From: Hypericum androsaemum
Taxonomy: Eukaryota; Streptophyta; Magnoliopsida; Malpighiales; Hypericaceae
Reading direction: 5' to 3'
Assembly: GCA_963995505.1 (NCBI GenBank)
Contig: OZ023180.1
Coordinates: 2,542,501-2,606,500 of the forward strand
DNA: 64,000 bases
The notes under the pieces were generated by a model, which had not been told where the DNA came from, did no database searches, and was given only the letters and a program-made list of their open reading frames with translations. This document shows, piece after piece, positions 12,471-23,439 of the stretch (its first letter is position 1; each line of letters opens with the position of its first letter). The translations under genes and the position numbers were made by a program.

Positions 12471-13223
12471 ATATATCATCTCTAAACAAAACATGACAAA
12501 CTTCAGGAAAAAAAAAGACAGATCTAAACATTTTCACAAAGATTAAATTGACAAAAAAAATTGCCACAAAAAACAAAAACAACATCAATTAATATCAAAG
12601 AATGAACTAATTACACAAAAAGCAAGTCAGAAATAAAAAAAATTCCCAAATCATGGCTGCCCTCTTCCTAATTATAGAAAACTGTGTTTTCAAATACGAC
12701 CCAGAGGTCGACCCAGAGTTTGGGCCGAATCCCAAGTAGGTCGGTCCAACTGGTTGAACCATCGGTCAGACCATATTTTTTAATATATTATTTTAAAATA
12801 ATATATATGTATAATTGTACATGTAATCACATATATATCTAAAAAAATCATCAAATATATGATGAAACTATGGAGATTGATAAAATTTTCTCGATTTTAA
12901 TTTTTTTGGTCTCTTTTCTTTTTTATTTGTGCAAAATTTATGACCAAACCAAGTGACCAACTCTTGTTTTTTGGTTTTTTTCAAAAAAAATCTTGATTTT
13001 TGGTCCAATCTTACAAACCGGAAAATACGGACCCAAAATTTTGGACGAACCGCCCGGTCGGACCAGATTTTGGGCGGTTCGTAAGGTTGACATTTTTGGG
13101 GCCAATTCTGATACGCTCCTTGTACTGAATCGTGGTCCGACCAGTCAGACTGCCAGTCGGACTGCATATTTGATTACCATGATAGAAAATCCATTTCCCC
13201 TAATTAAAAATTGAGCAACGTCC
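12471..13223. other. AT-rich DNA with degenerate transposon-like GC blocks
   Basis: Blocks such as GGTCGGTCCAACTGGTTGAA (12740) and GGACGAACCGCCCGGTCGGA (13043) have the CCGGTT/GGACC flavour of subterminal repeats in plant DNA transposons. A similar block lies at about 45755-45890. I could not define terminal inverted repeats or a target duplication. The open frame at 12868-13167 spans these blocks and is not credible as a gene. Confidence 0.3.
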
Positions 13224-13243
13224 AAGCAACAAACTAAAATAAG

Positions 13244-14362
13244 CCAGAGCGTCCAGATCTCATCAATTCATTTTTTGTCCTCTCCCTACCAAAAAAAAAG
13301 TGGTGCTCTATCTCTCCCTTCCAAAATATCTAGATGTTTTGCTTGTGGAGCTTTTTCTTCCTCTTTCTTCTTCCCTCGGGTCCCGCCGTCGTCCACCGTT
13401 CGTGTCCCGGTCGTCCTCGCCATCCTCTTGTCCTCACAGTCCTCGCGCTCGTCGTCCTTGCTGTTCTCTCAACCCTCTCCGTCATCATCGTCTCCACTGC
13501 CCTCACAGACTGCTGCACAACTCCTCTGTCTAGCCGCTGTCCTTAGTCTCACCGATCCTCAGTCCTCACCGCTCCACAGCTCCTCGGTCTTCCCTTCCAC
13601 AGTCTCCCTCCTTCGCCAGCTGTGTCCCCCATCCCCTCGCAGTCGCTGTCAAGTCGTCCTCCTACTCCCGATATTGTCCTCCTTCACCATTTCTCTCGCC
13701 CCCTTTCAAGCTCGCCCGTCTGGTTTTGATTCTTCTCTGGCGGCTACTGACTCTGGCTTGACCAGTTTTGCAGCAGCTGGTGGTCCCCGGTGGGGGGTTG
13801 GTCGCCGCCGTCCTTCCTCCCTTTGGGCTTGTCCTCGGTTGTTATTTATTTTTCGTTTCTCTGTATTTTGTTGCTTTTATGTCTTTGTTAGTTGTTTTGT
13901 TATTTTATCTTTTGCTTGGTGTTTTAGATCCCGGGCCACTCGTATCTAGTGGTCTTGTCTGGTTTATGCCTACTTGTATGACCTTTTACTTGGATCGACT
14001 TTCGCCTTATCAGAGTTCCTTTCGGATCTCGAAACTTTTCTGTGGCTGCAAGTGGAGAACCTTGTCTTGGTTGAATTTATTCGACCTTGGCCTCATTTGG
14101 GTGCATCTTGTATGCATTCAAATGCTCACGAGCTTATCTTGTGATTACTGGCCGTAGTGTTATCTCGGCAGAATTCTGCCTGGTCGTTTGGCTTTCATGC
14201 CTTCTCGATCGTCCTTCGCTCTCCCTTGTGCCACTCAGCTGTCTTTGGATTCGGTTTCATTTTCTGATTGGTTGTTATCATCTTTTGTCTATGTATTTAT
14301 CTTTTCTGTACCGTAACTCCTTGTTAATATAGGCCGTGCGCCACATTTTTCCTATTAAAAAA
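13244..14362 (+). mobile_element. Poly(A)-ended retroposon (LINE-derived non-autonomous or retrocopy)
   Basis: The block ends at its right side in an A8 run (14357-14364) and is flanked by near-identical 20-bp direct repeats starting AAGCAACAAA (13224-13243 and 14363-14382, about three mismatches). Together these are marks of target-primed insertion. The interior is CT-rich and GC-richer than its surroundings, with an open frame at 13275-13949 full of Ser, Pro and Leu and no known domain. No LINE ORF1 or ORF2 protein is visible, so it is either a LINE deletion derivative, a SINE-like element or a retroposed transcript. The direct repeats have drifted, so the insertion is not recent. Confidence 0.6.
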
Positions 14363-14382
14363 AAGCAACAAATTGAAATGAG

Positions 14383-15207
14383 TTGACGAATCTTGACTCC
14401 TCCCATCGGACGTCAAAGAACGGCACCAGAAACCCCACCGACGATCTTCGAGCGAAGCTGAAAATGGGAGATAGACCTGGTGGGCCCTCTGCCACTACAA
14501 AGTTACTACACAGAGGCTCCAGCTGGCCCTCTGCTATAGTAAGGTCACCCACCTCTGCCTCGTCATGACCATCGTCGTCCTCTACGGTACCATCGACACC
14601 AGCAAGTTTGGTACACCCGAGGAGGACTTCCTCGAGATCCTTGACTACTTCTACCAACTTGTCAGATCGTCGATCGAGTCCTCGTCATCGTCTACTCCAT
14701 CCTCCACCACCTTCCGCCGCAGTTGTTCTCTTTGCCTTTGATTTTTTGGCCGGTGCATGGGCCCTCCCCGTCTTCCACCCCCACGGGATCTCGCTGGACC
14801 TGGATCTGGATCGAAGAAGGAAAGCGAGAGCCATAGATTGAAAAAGAGAGGAGAGAGAAAGAGAAAAAAAAGTAAAATATTATAAATACCTGAGTGAATC
14901 TTAACCGTTGGATTTTCCTTGCAAAATTTTTAATGACGTGGATGGCAAGGATGGCGTCCCGTCCCGGCCGTATTGGGCTTATTAGAGTCTGGACTCAATC
15001 CGGCTCAATTTAGTGTACGGTGTCGTTTCTGTTGATAGAATTCGAAAATTTCAGATTATCTGAATCTGTATCTGAAATAACTTTAGATTTTGAATTTCGA
15101 ATAATTTACTATTCGGATTTGGATCGCGAAATAACAATTTTGGATATTTCGGATATTTTAAATTGGGATTATCTGAATACTCACTCCTAGATCTGAGAAT
15201 AATTTGC
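14383..15207. other. Intergenic DNA with a GC-rich island
   Basis: A GC-rich segment at about 14390-14830 gives short open frames on both strands with no recognisable domain. It looks like a gene-fragment relic or retroelement untranslated DNA. From 15040 to 15190, repeated GGATATTTCGG and TATCTGAAT-type phrases resemble the subterminal sequence of hAT-like elements (compare 62605-63476). No second end was found. Confidence 0.3.
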
Positions 15208-15333
15208 CCAAATTTCTTTATTAGCCAGGTCACAATTATTGCAAGATTTTATTCCTTAATTAGTCATTGTAGTTATTGGTCCCACCAATCCACATAGCAC
15301 TTGTAGATTGGTGAAAACATATCATGTCACTAA
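15208..15333 (-). repeat. Right arm of a 5-kb-spaced inverted repeat
   Basis: Reverse-complement partner of 10265-10385, with matching blocks GGATTTTATTCC-type, CTTGTAGATTGGTGAA and TATTAGCC. Estimated identity by eye is above 80 percent. Confidence 0.8.
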
Positions 15334-18300
15334 ATGAATTGTTATGTATGGACTAACATAAGATTGCTCTTTAGGAGTGTCTCTTCCACACAACCATTCT
15401 TGAATCTGGAAAATGGTGGAATGCAAAAAAAATCGCAAGTATAATTTTCATCTTAAAAGATGGCTCGATTGTGAAGATTCCAAACTTCTCAAGATTGTTT
15501 TTTCTGTATTAAATTACAAATCGATCAGTACCTCTCCTAGACACATTTCCGATACCTTGACATACGTTACGTTGAACACAAAGACAAATCAAAACTCTTC
15601 CTACTTGTTACATTATCTTTTCATTACTATTTTTTAAAAATTTTGGCTTTTGTTTTTTAATATTAATCCGCATCTAATCCAATTTTATAATCCTCATGGA
15701 TAATTTACTAGTTCCGTTTTCTTAAATTATCGGATGTTTCCTCGGATGGTATATTGTTGTTTTATTTTTTATATTCATTGATGCAAGTTAAAATTTGCTA
15801 GCGGTTGAGTTAGGTGAGTGTTTTGGTTTGTCACTTTGATTCGTATCTATTAATGACGTGATGGTTATTCTCTTAAAAAGGGATAAATTTGAGATTCCAT
15901 TAAAATTATTGACAAAAATATACCTAAAGACTAATTTGTTCAATTTTTCAAAACTAATATATTAAAATTCTATAGACATTATATCAAACTTCACCATTTA
16001 AAAAAAATTTGTCAGGAACGAGACTATGTTTGCTCTACAAAATGCAATGTTTTTTTCAGGAAAATTAATTCCGCAGTCTCAAATTTCAATATACCAAATT
16101 GCAAATTACACTGAACATTTGAACAAAAAACCCTTGCCACATAAGATACATACATCTCTTTTATAGCAAAAGAGTTTTTAGTCTAATGACACAAGATGGT
16201 CTAAATAATTAGAAGATCTATGGTAATGTACTTTTAAAAAAATCTCTTTGATTATCACACATTTTGAACTACACATTTAAATAATAACTACCTACAAGTA
16301 CTTAAGTCAATTAAGTATGGAATTATTTCAGCTTAACGTTTGGGCACTTATTTTGTTCTATAGGTTTCTCATTAAATTTTATCACGATAGAATTTTAGCT
16401 TCTTGCTTGTAACTTTGTATGCGAGAGAATTCAACACAGAATGATGTAAATATTTTATATTTAATAAAATTTATCTATACAAAATAAGTAAAACAACCTG
16501 GTAATAAACGTGTCGGCAAGCATGAGCGGGGGTACTACAGGTTTTTCAGCCTTCCACAGGCCCCACACACTTCTAAAAGTAAGAAGGAAGTGATTTTTTT
16601 TGCAGAGGGGTTAAAATAATTGACAATTATCAGAATGATGTTCTCGGGACATGTTTTACCTATCTAAAGTCCAACCAGAAAATGCCTGAAATGCGACGTT
16701 TGTGGATGCCAAAAAGCCCTAACATTGAGCCATATTCTTAAGAGAAACGCCAAGATGTGGGCATCGAAACCCGTAGATGAACTCGTCTCTCCTTCTCTTT
16801 GTAAGAATCACCTTAGCAGCTTGTAAATATTGCAGAGAAAAGTTAGTACCTAACATTCTTTATTTGTCTGCTATTCTTTTTCCGGCTGGCAGAAGATGTT
16901 CCCTCTTTCCCTACTCATAAACTAATCCAACTCCAATGTGGCATAAGATCCAAGTGCTCTGCCCTGTGAAACGACATCGTATGGCTTGGCTCATATATGG
17001 ATTAATTTCTAGTGATTTATATCCAATTTTATTGTTCCCAATTTGGAGAGTTTTGCATCCATTTTCGACGTTTCCAATAATTTCAAGAGATTTCTATCAT
17101 TTTCGGGAAATTTGTACGTAATTTTTTATTATCAGAATATGCTAATAAAAATGAGTGCCCTTTTTAATGACAGCACTCAACTTTTTTGTTTTTTTGGCAA
17201 GTAAATTTGATAAATAGTAATATTAACATTATGTATAACTCTTTATTGCGAGGTTACCACTACCCATCCATTTAAAACTCTAACACGGTAAAGTCCGATA
17301 GAATAAAACCGCGATAGTAAAAAATACCTCGCTAATTTTTTTGTTATACACCTTAGTAGTTATATAATTCCCTGGCTAATAGCTATGCCATGAAAATCTT
17401 ACGACAAGCGGCCCCAAAAAACCCGAATTAACCCCACGGCCCAGTCCGAAAATTTCCCCTTTGCAACAAGTCGTGGGCCAAGTGAGCCATCCAATCCTTC
17501 AATAAACCCCTAAAAAGACACCTTCGGCACACAGGTTGTTGGGATATAAAAATAATTGGTTTGTTTAAAAGTGGGAAAATTTTAGTTTGAATTTTTTTGA
17601 TTTATATTTGAAAATTATTAATACAGTATCAAATTAAATTGATTTTTTTTATTTTTCTTGTACGATCGTGTAAAAAATCTACCTACTATTCTCTTAAATT
17701 ATTACATTGAATATGGATATTTTGGCCATTTGAATTGGACAATGACGGAGTCTCCGGTAGACTCATGGAATTCATGGCAAACGGGTCTTCCACGCTCGAA
17801 ATTAGTGACAATTGTATAACCAAACCAATTACTAAGAAACAATTCTTCTCAAAAATATTACTAAGAAACAACCTAGGAGGTGACATCCTAATTACATTTT
17901 CTTCCTTAAATATTCTGACCGGATTCACATATTTATAAATTGATATACTGTGCTCCTAATTTTTAATAAATTGTACCATTTAAAAAACCCACTTATATTA
18001 AATTTGAATTAATTTATAAAGATAAATAAATCATTTTGTGACGGACCAAGAGAGTGGTCCATAGCCTTGTCTTCAGTAACTAACGCCTTCGAAGTATCCG
18101 ATGTAGACTATGGCCCACGAAAGCGTGGCCCAATCTACTATCCACGAAGGTTGTGTCATTGACTTATGGAAAATGTCACCTAGTCGTCGTCGTGACGTGG
18201 ATAATTAGATCTTGGAATAATACCCCATATCTTATTAAACCAATAATTTAATCCTGGAATTATGCGGAGAAACTCGCGTATTGTTCTAGTCTAATCAAAT

Positions 18301-19484
18301 CTTAAATTAAAATTTTTTAAGATATAATAGTATTAAATAATTGCTGAAAAATTATTCTCACCTTATAAAAATCACATACTATTCGAATCTCCATTGGACT
18401 GGATGATGAGTGCAGAATACCAGATAGTTTATAAAAAAACTAGGAGAAGATGCTTCGTTATTTATTTCCCGACATTTTCGAATGAGGTCGGTTTCTCCTA
18501 TAGTCGCATCAACCGTACTTTTCTTGTCCCTGTTATTGTAGTTACCTGGAAATTTGGTTAGTTTGGACAAAAACACAGCTGCAACGAGCTCTCAATTTTC
18601 TTTTAAATCGGATAATTGGCATGTTTCTGGGGTTTTTTTCTCTTTGGTAATTTTCTTAACTAAATTCCTTAATCGATGTACATTTTAAAAAATAATTCGA
18701 AATTGGTAGTTTTACTGAAAAAAGGGGGCGATTCATACCGCCAAGAGGTGCACCGTGCACTCAAGTGTCACTTTTTTTTCCAAAAATTTTCAATTTTTTA
18801 ATGGAAATAAGTTAATGTTGTAGGGTCAGATTTTTTTATTTCTCATAACTTTTTAAACTCACTTAGTATAAATCAAAAAGTTAGCGAAATAAAAAATATT
18901 ATTCATTCTTTAATCAGTCACTTATTTTTTTATTAGTGGAATTTTATTAATAATAATACATAGTTACAACTTAACAACTTTAACGTCGGTGTCCACAGAA
19001 TTCTGGTAAGGATCTGTCTGGAATCTGTAGAAGGGCAACTCGAGCATTAGCATGGGTATCTTTTCCTTTTAAACAAAAATGCTAATATATATATTAAAAG
19101 AAGAACTTGCAATTCTTTAGTCGTTGATTTCTTCAAACTCTTGATACGGTAAATTTTAATAGAAAAAATATAGTCGGTATAATCATGAGTTAAAAAAAAT
19201 GTTGAAAAAAAAAATTTCGACACCTCAATACAGTCGGTTCTGCCCGTCACAAATTTCCCCCAATTACAACACCAATTATGTTATAAATTTTGGCAAATAT
19301 GAATGGGCAAAGTCTAGAAAAAAGGGGAATACAATAAAAGCCTAGAAAAAGCATCCAGAAAAAAGGGTAGAGCCCAGATGTTTCCCTTCTTTTTCTTTTT
19401 TTTAAAAATGATGTCTTCGAGCATCTCCATAAACTTTAACACTAAATCCGATAATATTTTCATATTTAATCTTAAGTATCTTGA
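15334..19484. other. AT-rich intergenic DNA, no gene recognised
   Basis: All open frames here are short and of AT-rich composition. A less AT-rich patch at about 18040-18200 could be an exon relic but has no recognisable domain. T-runs at 18780 and 18920 (TTTTTTTATTAGTGGAATTT) resemble reverse-complemented LINE 3' ends. Confidence 0.35.
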
Positions 19485-19493
19485 TATTTAATA

Positions 19494-20148
19494 GAGCAAA
19501 TTATCCTCAGGTCCCTAGTATTTGCTTAAATTATTATTTTAATCCTTGCTGTTTCAAAATCAAAACTTCGATCCCCTAGTTTGCTTTTATTATACTCTAA
19601 GGTCCCTAAGAGTCAACTGCTAATGTCATCGGTCAAAATAATTTGAAAATGACAGTTTTACCCTTATAATAAAAAACAAAAAGTTATCTTCTCTAGCTAG
19701 GCTCCGGCGACGACCACCAAACAATCTTGTCATCTTCTCCGGCTAGGCTCCGGCGACCTCCAAAAACCAAGGAAGAATAAAACCCAGAAAAAAGCCCTCG
19801 ATAAGCTCACCGACCGCGTCGAGGACCGCTGGCTGAGATCGAGTCTGGCTTGGCCAAGAACCTCGAGGGGCTCGTCCTCTCCTCGCGATTTTATTTACCG
19901 GAGAAGAAAAAATGGTTGTCGGAGAAGAAGGATGGATGGTCGGAGAAGAAGACTAAGTAATTTGTTTGATTTTTATAGGTAGTAAAGTCATTTCAATGAA
20001 TAAAATATAATAAATTGAATGATGACATCAGCGAGGGACCTTAGAGTTCAATAAAAATAAACTAGGGGGACCGAAGTTTCGATTTCGAAACAGCAGGGAC
20101 TAAAATAATGATTTAAGCAAATCTCGAAGACCTGAGGGCAATTTTTCC
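19494..20148. mobile_element. Non-autonomous Mutator-like element (candidate Pack-MULE)
   Basis: A 655-bp element flanked by a perfect 9-bp duplication TATTTAATA (19485-19493 and 20149-20157). Its ends form inverted repeats of about 110 bp: the left begins GAGCAAATTATCCTCAGGTC and the right, reversed, begins GGAAAAATTGCCCTCAGGTC. Long TIRs and a 9-bp duplication define Mutator-like elements. It encodes no transposase. The interior (about 19780-19890) is GC-rich and, allowing one missing base, reads as a peptide-like stretch with motifs KLTDRVEDR and AEIESGLAKNLEGLV, suggesting a captured exon fragment. The capture is inference; the element itself is clear. Confidence 0.88.
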
Positions 20149-20464
20149 TATTTAATATGTGAAGTTTAATAAATTATAAATAGGATATGTTGACATTAGA
20201 TCAATATGAAATTTGTTAGTTAGTTAATGTTTTTTTTCAAACAAAACATACTTGAAAAATTGGGTCAAATTACAGCACGAAAATCAGATAAAAATTTTAT
20301 TTCAAGCACCAACGCAAGTGTGGCTAGATAAAAACGGGTCCGCCCTTAAGGTTGAGTTGGGAGGGATCAAATCATAATACCGTCAAGATCCCAGAGATTT
20401 AGACCAACCCATCTAAGTTTTATCCACCAAAAAAAAATTTATTTCAAGCATTTTAAAATGATGG

Positions 20465-20650
20465 TCAATGGTCAGGATAGACCACTATATCATAACTGGG
20501 TAGATCATTAAATCATAACTGGGTAGATCATTGAATCATAACTAGATAGACTATTTTATCCAACTTCTTTTATCCGGAACAGTCCGCGTGAAACTATTTT
20601 ATTATAACTGGATAGACCATTCTATCATAACTGGGTAGACCATTGCATCC
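20465..20650. repeat. Minisatellite B, 23-bp period, related to minisatellite A
   Basis: About five to six units near CATAACTGGGTAGATCATTA plus ATC, interrupted at about 20560-20600 by unrelated sequence. The unit shares the CATAACYGG core, the CCATT-like half and the 23-bp period with the array at 11988-12470. Confidence 0.8.
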
Positions 20651-20835
20651 TCTAGGAGACTCTAGGATAGTCCTGATGCGTTTTACACATCCAGGACCAA
20701 ATCCAACACCAATAGTTTTGGGCTCTCTTCAGTCAAAATTTTTTTTGAGAGGTAAATAAAGCTTCATTAATCACTAAGGAGAGTACATAAAATAGTACAC
20801 CAAAAAAACTCCAAACAAGAGCCCAGTAGAAAGAG

Positions 20836-22859
20836 TCAAGCTCCAAAGAGAACTAGAAAGCACATAGGCAAGTCACGAGGAATAACTGCCAAATACAGAT
20901 CCAAGAAAGTTACATCCAGTAGAGCCAAACACCCAGATAAGCAGCAGCAGTTGAAGGTAATCCAGGTGGTGACGAAACCAGCAGCAGGGACAATTAGTCG
21001 ACGAGGTTTGCCAAAACCATCCCAAAGCCGAGCATTCTCAATCATCCAGCATCTCGGAGAGAAACTATCACTGACCACAAATCTTGAAACTGAAATTCAG
21101 ACGCCAATCTCGACCAAAAAGCCCACTCCGAAAAATTTCTAAGAGCGGAAAGTAAAACCCTGTCTCGACAAAGAGGCTGGCCATCAAAAATCACCCGATT
21201 CCTAGTTAGCCAAACATGCCAACAATAAGCAGCAAAGAGAATGAACCACAACTTCTTAAGGATATCTCCATGCACAAGACCCAGCCAATCATCCAAGCTT
21301 GATAGAGCACTTTTCCCTGCACACCAACTAATTCCAGCCATCTTTAAGAAAGAATTCCACAGTTTAGAGATAAACTCACAATGCAGAAATAGATGATCAG
21401 TGGACTCGGGCTCCCGATTGCATAAGGCGCAATAGGCTCCATGAGCTTGAACAACACCATTACGCATTAAGTTGTCCCTTGTCTTAAGCCGGCCACGAAG
21501 AGCTATCCAGAAGAAATAATTGATTTTAAAAGGGAGGAGCCACGCCATTTTACCAATTAGTACTTAGGGAGCAGTAATCGAGAACCCATCAAACAAACTC
21601 AAGTAGAGGCTATGGACGGAGAATCCACCACTCATGTCCACGCGCCAAGCAAACTTATCTAGGGTCCCCAGGGATAGATGAGTTTCGGCAAGCAAGGCTT
21701 TCAAACGAGCCTCGCACGCTTCCTCCGACACAAATAATCTTTGCCTCCAAGGGAGAGCCCACCCCTCGCTATCAGTATCCAATACTAACAATCATGTACA
21801 AGAATCTGCTTGTCAACCACCAAAAAAAATAACCGCAGAAACATCAGCCTCCAAATATTCACCCAGAGACTTCCCCTACGGGTATTGTAAAGGACTCGAG
21901 ACAGGGGAAAATGAAAGGACTTCGACTGCCCACCATGAGCCGCATGGATATCCTTAATAACTCTAACCCAGAGAACGCATGGCTCACAAAGGAATCGCCA
22001 TATCCATTTCATAAAAAGTGCCTCATTTTGGAGATTTAAACGAGCCAGGCCAAGACCTCCCTTTTCTTTCGGTAAACATACATGGTACCAGGAAACTAGA
22101 GAAAAGTATTTCCTGGTTTGAACCCCCACCCTAAGAAACTTCTTCAATCTTGTTTCTAAGCTTTCCAAAACACTGATGGGTATTTTGAAGAGAGAAAAAT
22201 AATATAATGGGATACTAGAGAGGACTCACTTGATCATAATGACTCTCCCGCCTAGCGATAAAAGAACACCTTTCCACGAAGCAAGCTTTTTATCAAAAGC
22301 ATCGATTACCGGAGCCTAATGAGAGAGGCATTTCATAGAGGCACCTATGAGAAGACCAAGATAGGTGAAAGAAGTACACATTGATTTACCAGTTAGCACC
22401 GGATCTAACCAGACAACATCTACATTAAAACCAGCCACCGAACACTTATTGAAGTTGAGGGTTAGCCGAGAAATAAGTGAAAAGGATATCAGGATCAGCT
22501 TAAGAGTCTTGATCTCATTATAGGAGGCATTCGCGAACAAAATGGTATCGTCAGCGTACTGGAGAAGACAGAGACCTTCATCCAAGCCCGGAATAGACCA
22601 GCCCTGGATCAGCCCGGAATAGACCAGCCCTGGATCAGACCCAGCCGCTCAGCCCTCTTGATCATACACCGGAGTGCTTCAACGGCAACCAAGAATAGGT
22701 ACAGATAGAGGGGGTCTCCTCGACGGAGTTCCCTCTCCAAAGAGAAAATCCCGTAGGAGAGCCATTAATAAGTACCGACGATGTCACACCCTTAACACAT
22801 CCAGCCAGCCAACTCCTCATACGATTCCCAAATCCCATCGCACAAAGAACATTCTCCAA
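20836..22859 (-). pseudogene. LINE-B ORF2 pseudogene (RT and zf-RVT)
   Basis: From the sense 5' side, RT fragments appear at 22859-22662 (ENVLCAMGFGNRMRSWLAGC, VLINGSPTGFSLWRG) and the catalytic block LLQYADDTILFA at about 22570. After the thumb region come the zf-RVT zinc-binding region and C-terminal tail (21548-21042: FWIALRGRLKTRDNLMRNGV, CALCNREPESTDHLFLHC). Stops and frameshifts separate every block. One is explained by the 26-bp duplication at 22585-22636. Confidence 0.9.
22585..22636. repeat. 26-bp perfect tandem duplication inside LINE-B RT
   Basis: Units 22585-22610 and 22611-22636 are identical and begin AGCCCGGAATAGACC. The length is not divisible by three, so it shifts the RT frame between the GSPTGFSL region and YADD. 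Confidence 0.95.
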
Positions 22860-22967
22860 AACCCTCCTGGAAACACTATCAAGCCTTTCTAAAGTCCAGC
22901 TTCAGCAACACCCCCTTCCGCTTCAACTTTTTTACATAATTAACCTTTTCACTCTCTTCGGTCAAAT

Positions 22968-23330
22968 TAAAAGAAAATTATAATCTATTTCCCCCTCGTC
23001 GTACAATAATGCAAATGGATATATACACATATGTATAGTTTATAACATCTTATATACGGGCACCTAAAGAGTCTACTAATATAGATATGAGTGAGGTAGA
23101 ATGTTTCAAAAGTGACAAAATTCTCACGACTATCATTTAACATTAGTCGTGTTCCCAGTAGTTCAAAATTGAGACCTCTTAATTAAAGTTGAGAATTGGA
23201 AAAAAAATTTCCAGAATTTGAATTGGGAAATTATGCAAGTTGTTAAGGAGTTTACTTTCAAATTTATTAAAAAATAGGGGTATATACTTGGATGCCGGTA
23301 TTATACCAAAGTTTTAAGAGAAACATGTGA
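22968..23330. other. Upstream region of the first PHT1 gene
   Basis: AT-rich non-coding DNA. I found no GNATATNC phosphate-starvation element (PHR1-binding site) here by eye, although AT-rich near-matches occur. Confidence 0.4.
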
Positions 23331-23340
23331 CTTTAAATAG
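23331..23340 (+). promoter_or_regulatory. Candidate TATA box of PHT1-1
   Basis: A TTTAAATAG motif lies about 30-70 bp upstream of pyrimidine-rich sequence (23380-23412) typical of plant 5' UTRs. It precedes the proposed first exon that ends at 23439. Assignment depends on the 5'-UTR intron model. Confidence 0.4.
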
Positions 23341-23439
23341 CCGGCCGCCCTCGACTCCAAGTCACTACCTCCCATAATATACATATCCTCTCTCCTTCTT
23401 CTTCCTCCCCAGACTTGGGAACCATCGAAGGTCTATCTC

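Larger units (their letters stand above)
20741..22951 (-). mobile_element. LINE-B: 5'-truncated L1-type retrotransposon
   Basis: Minus-strand LINE whose 3' end lies at 20741, where a T-run (poly(A) on the sense strand) follows. Both sides carry the direct repeat CTCTCTTC-GTCAAA (20724-20740 and 22952-22967, one substitution and one indel), interpreted as the target-site duplication. The element is truncated at its 5' end and lacks endonuclease. It contains a 26-bp tandem duplication (22585-22636). Confidence 0.85.

Noticed and set aside
13275..13949. 224-codon open frame that might be a gene
   Set aside because: It lies inside a retroposon, is Ser/Pro/Leu-rich low complexity from CT-biased DNA, has no domain, and overlapping open frames exist on both strands.
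14355..14841. Overlapping open frames on both strands suggesting a small gene
   Set aside because: No domain, no start or splice support and GC-driven openness on both strands; left as unassigned.
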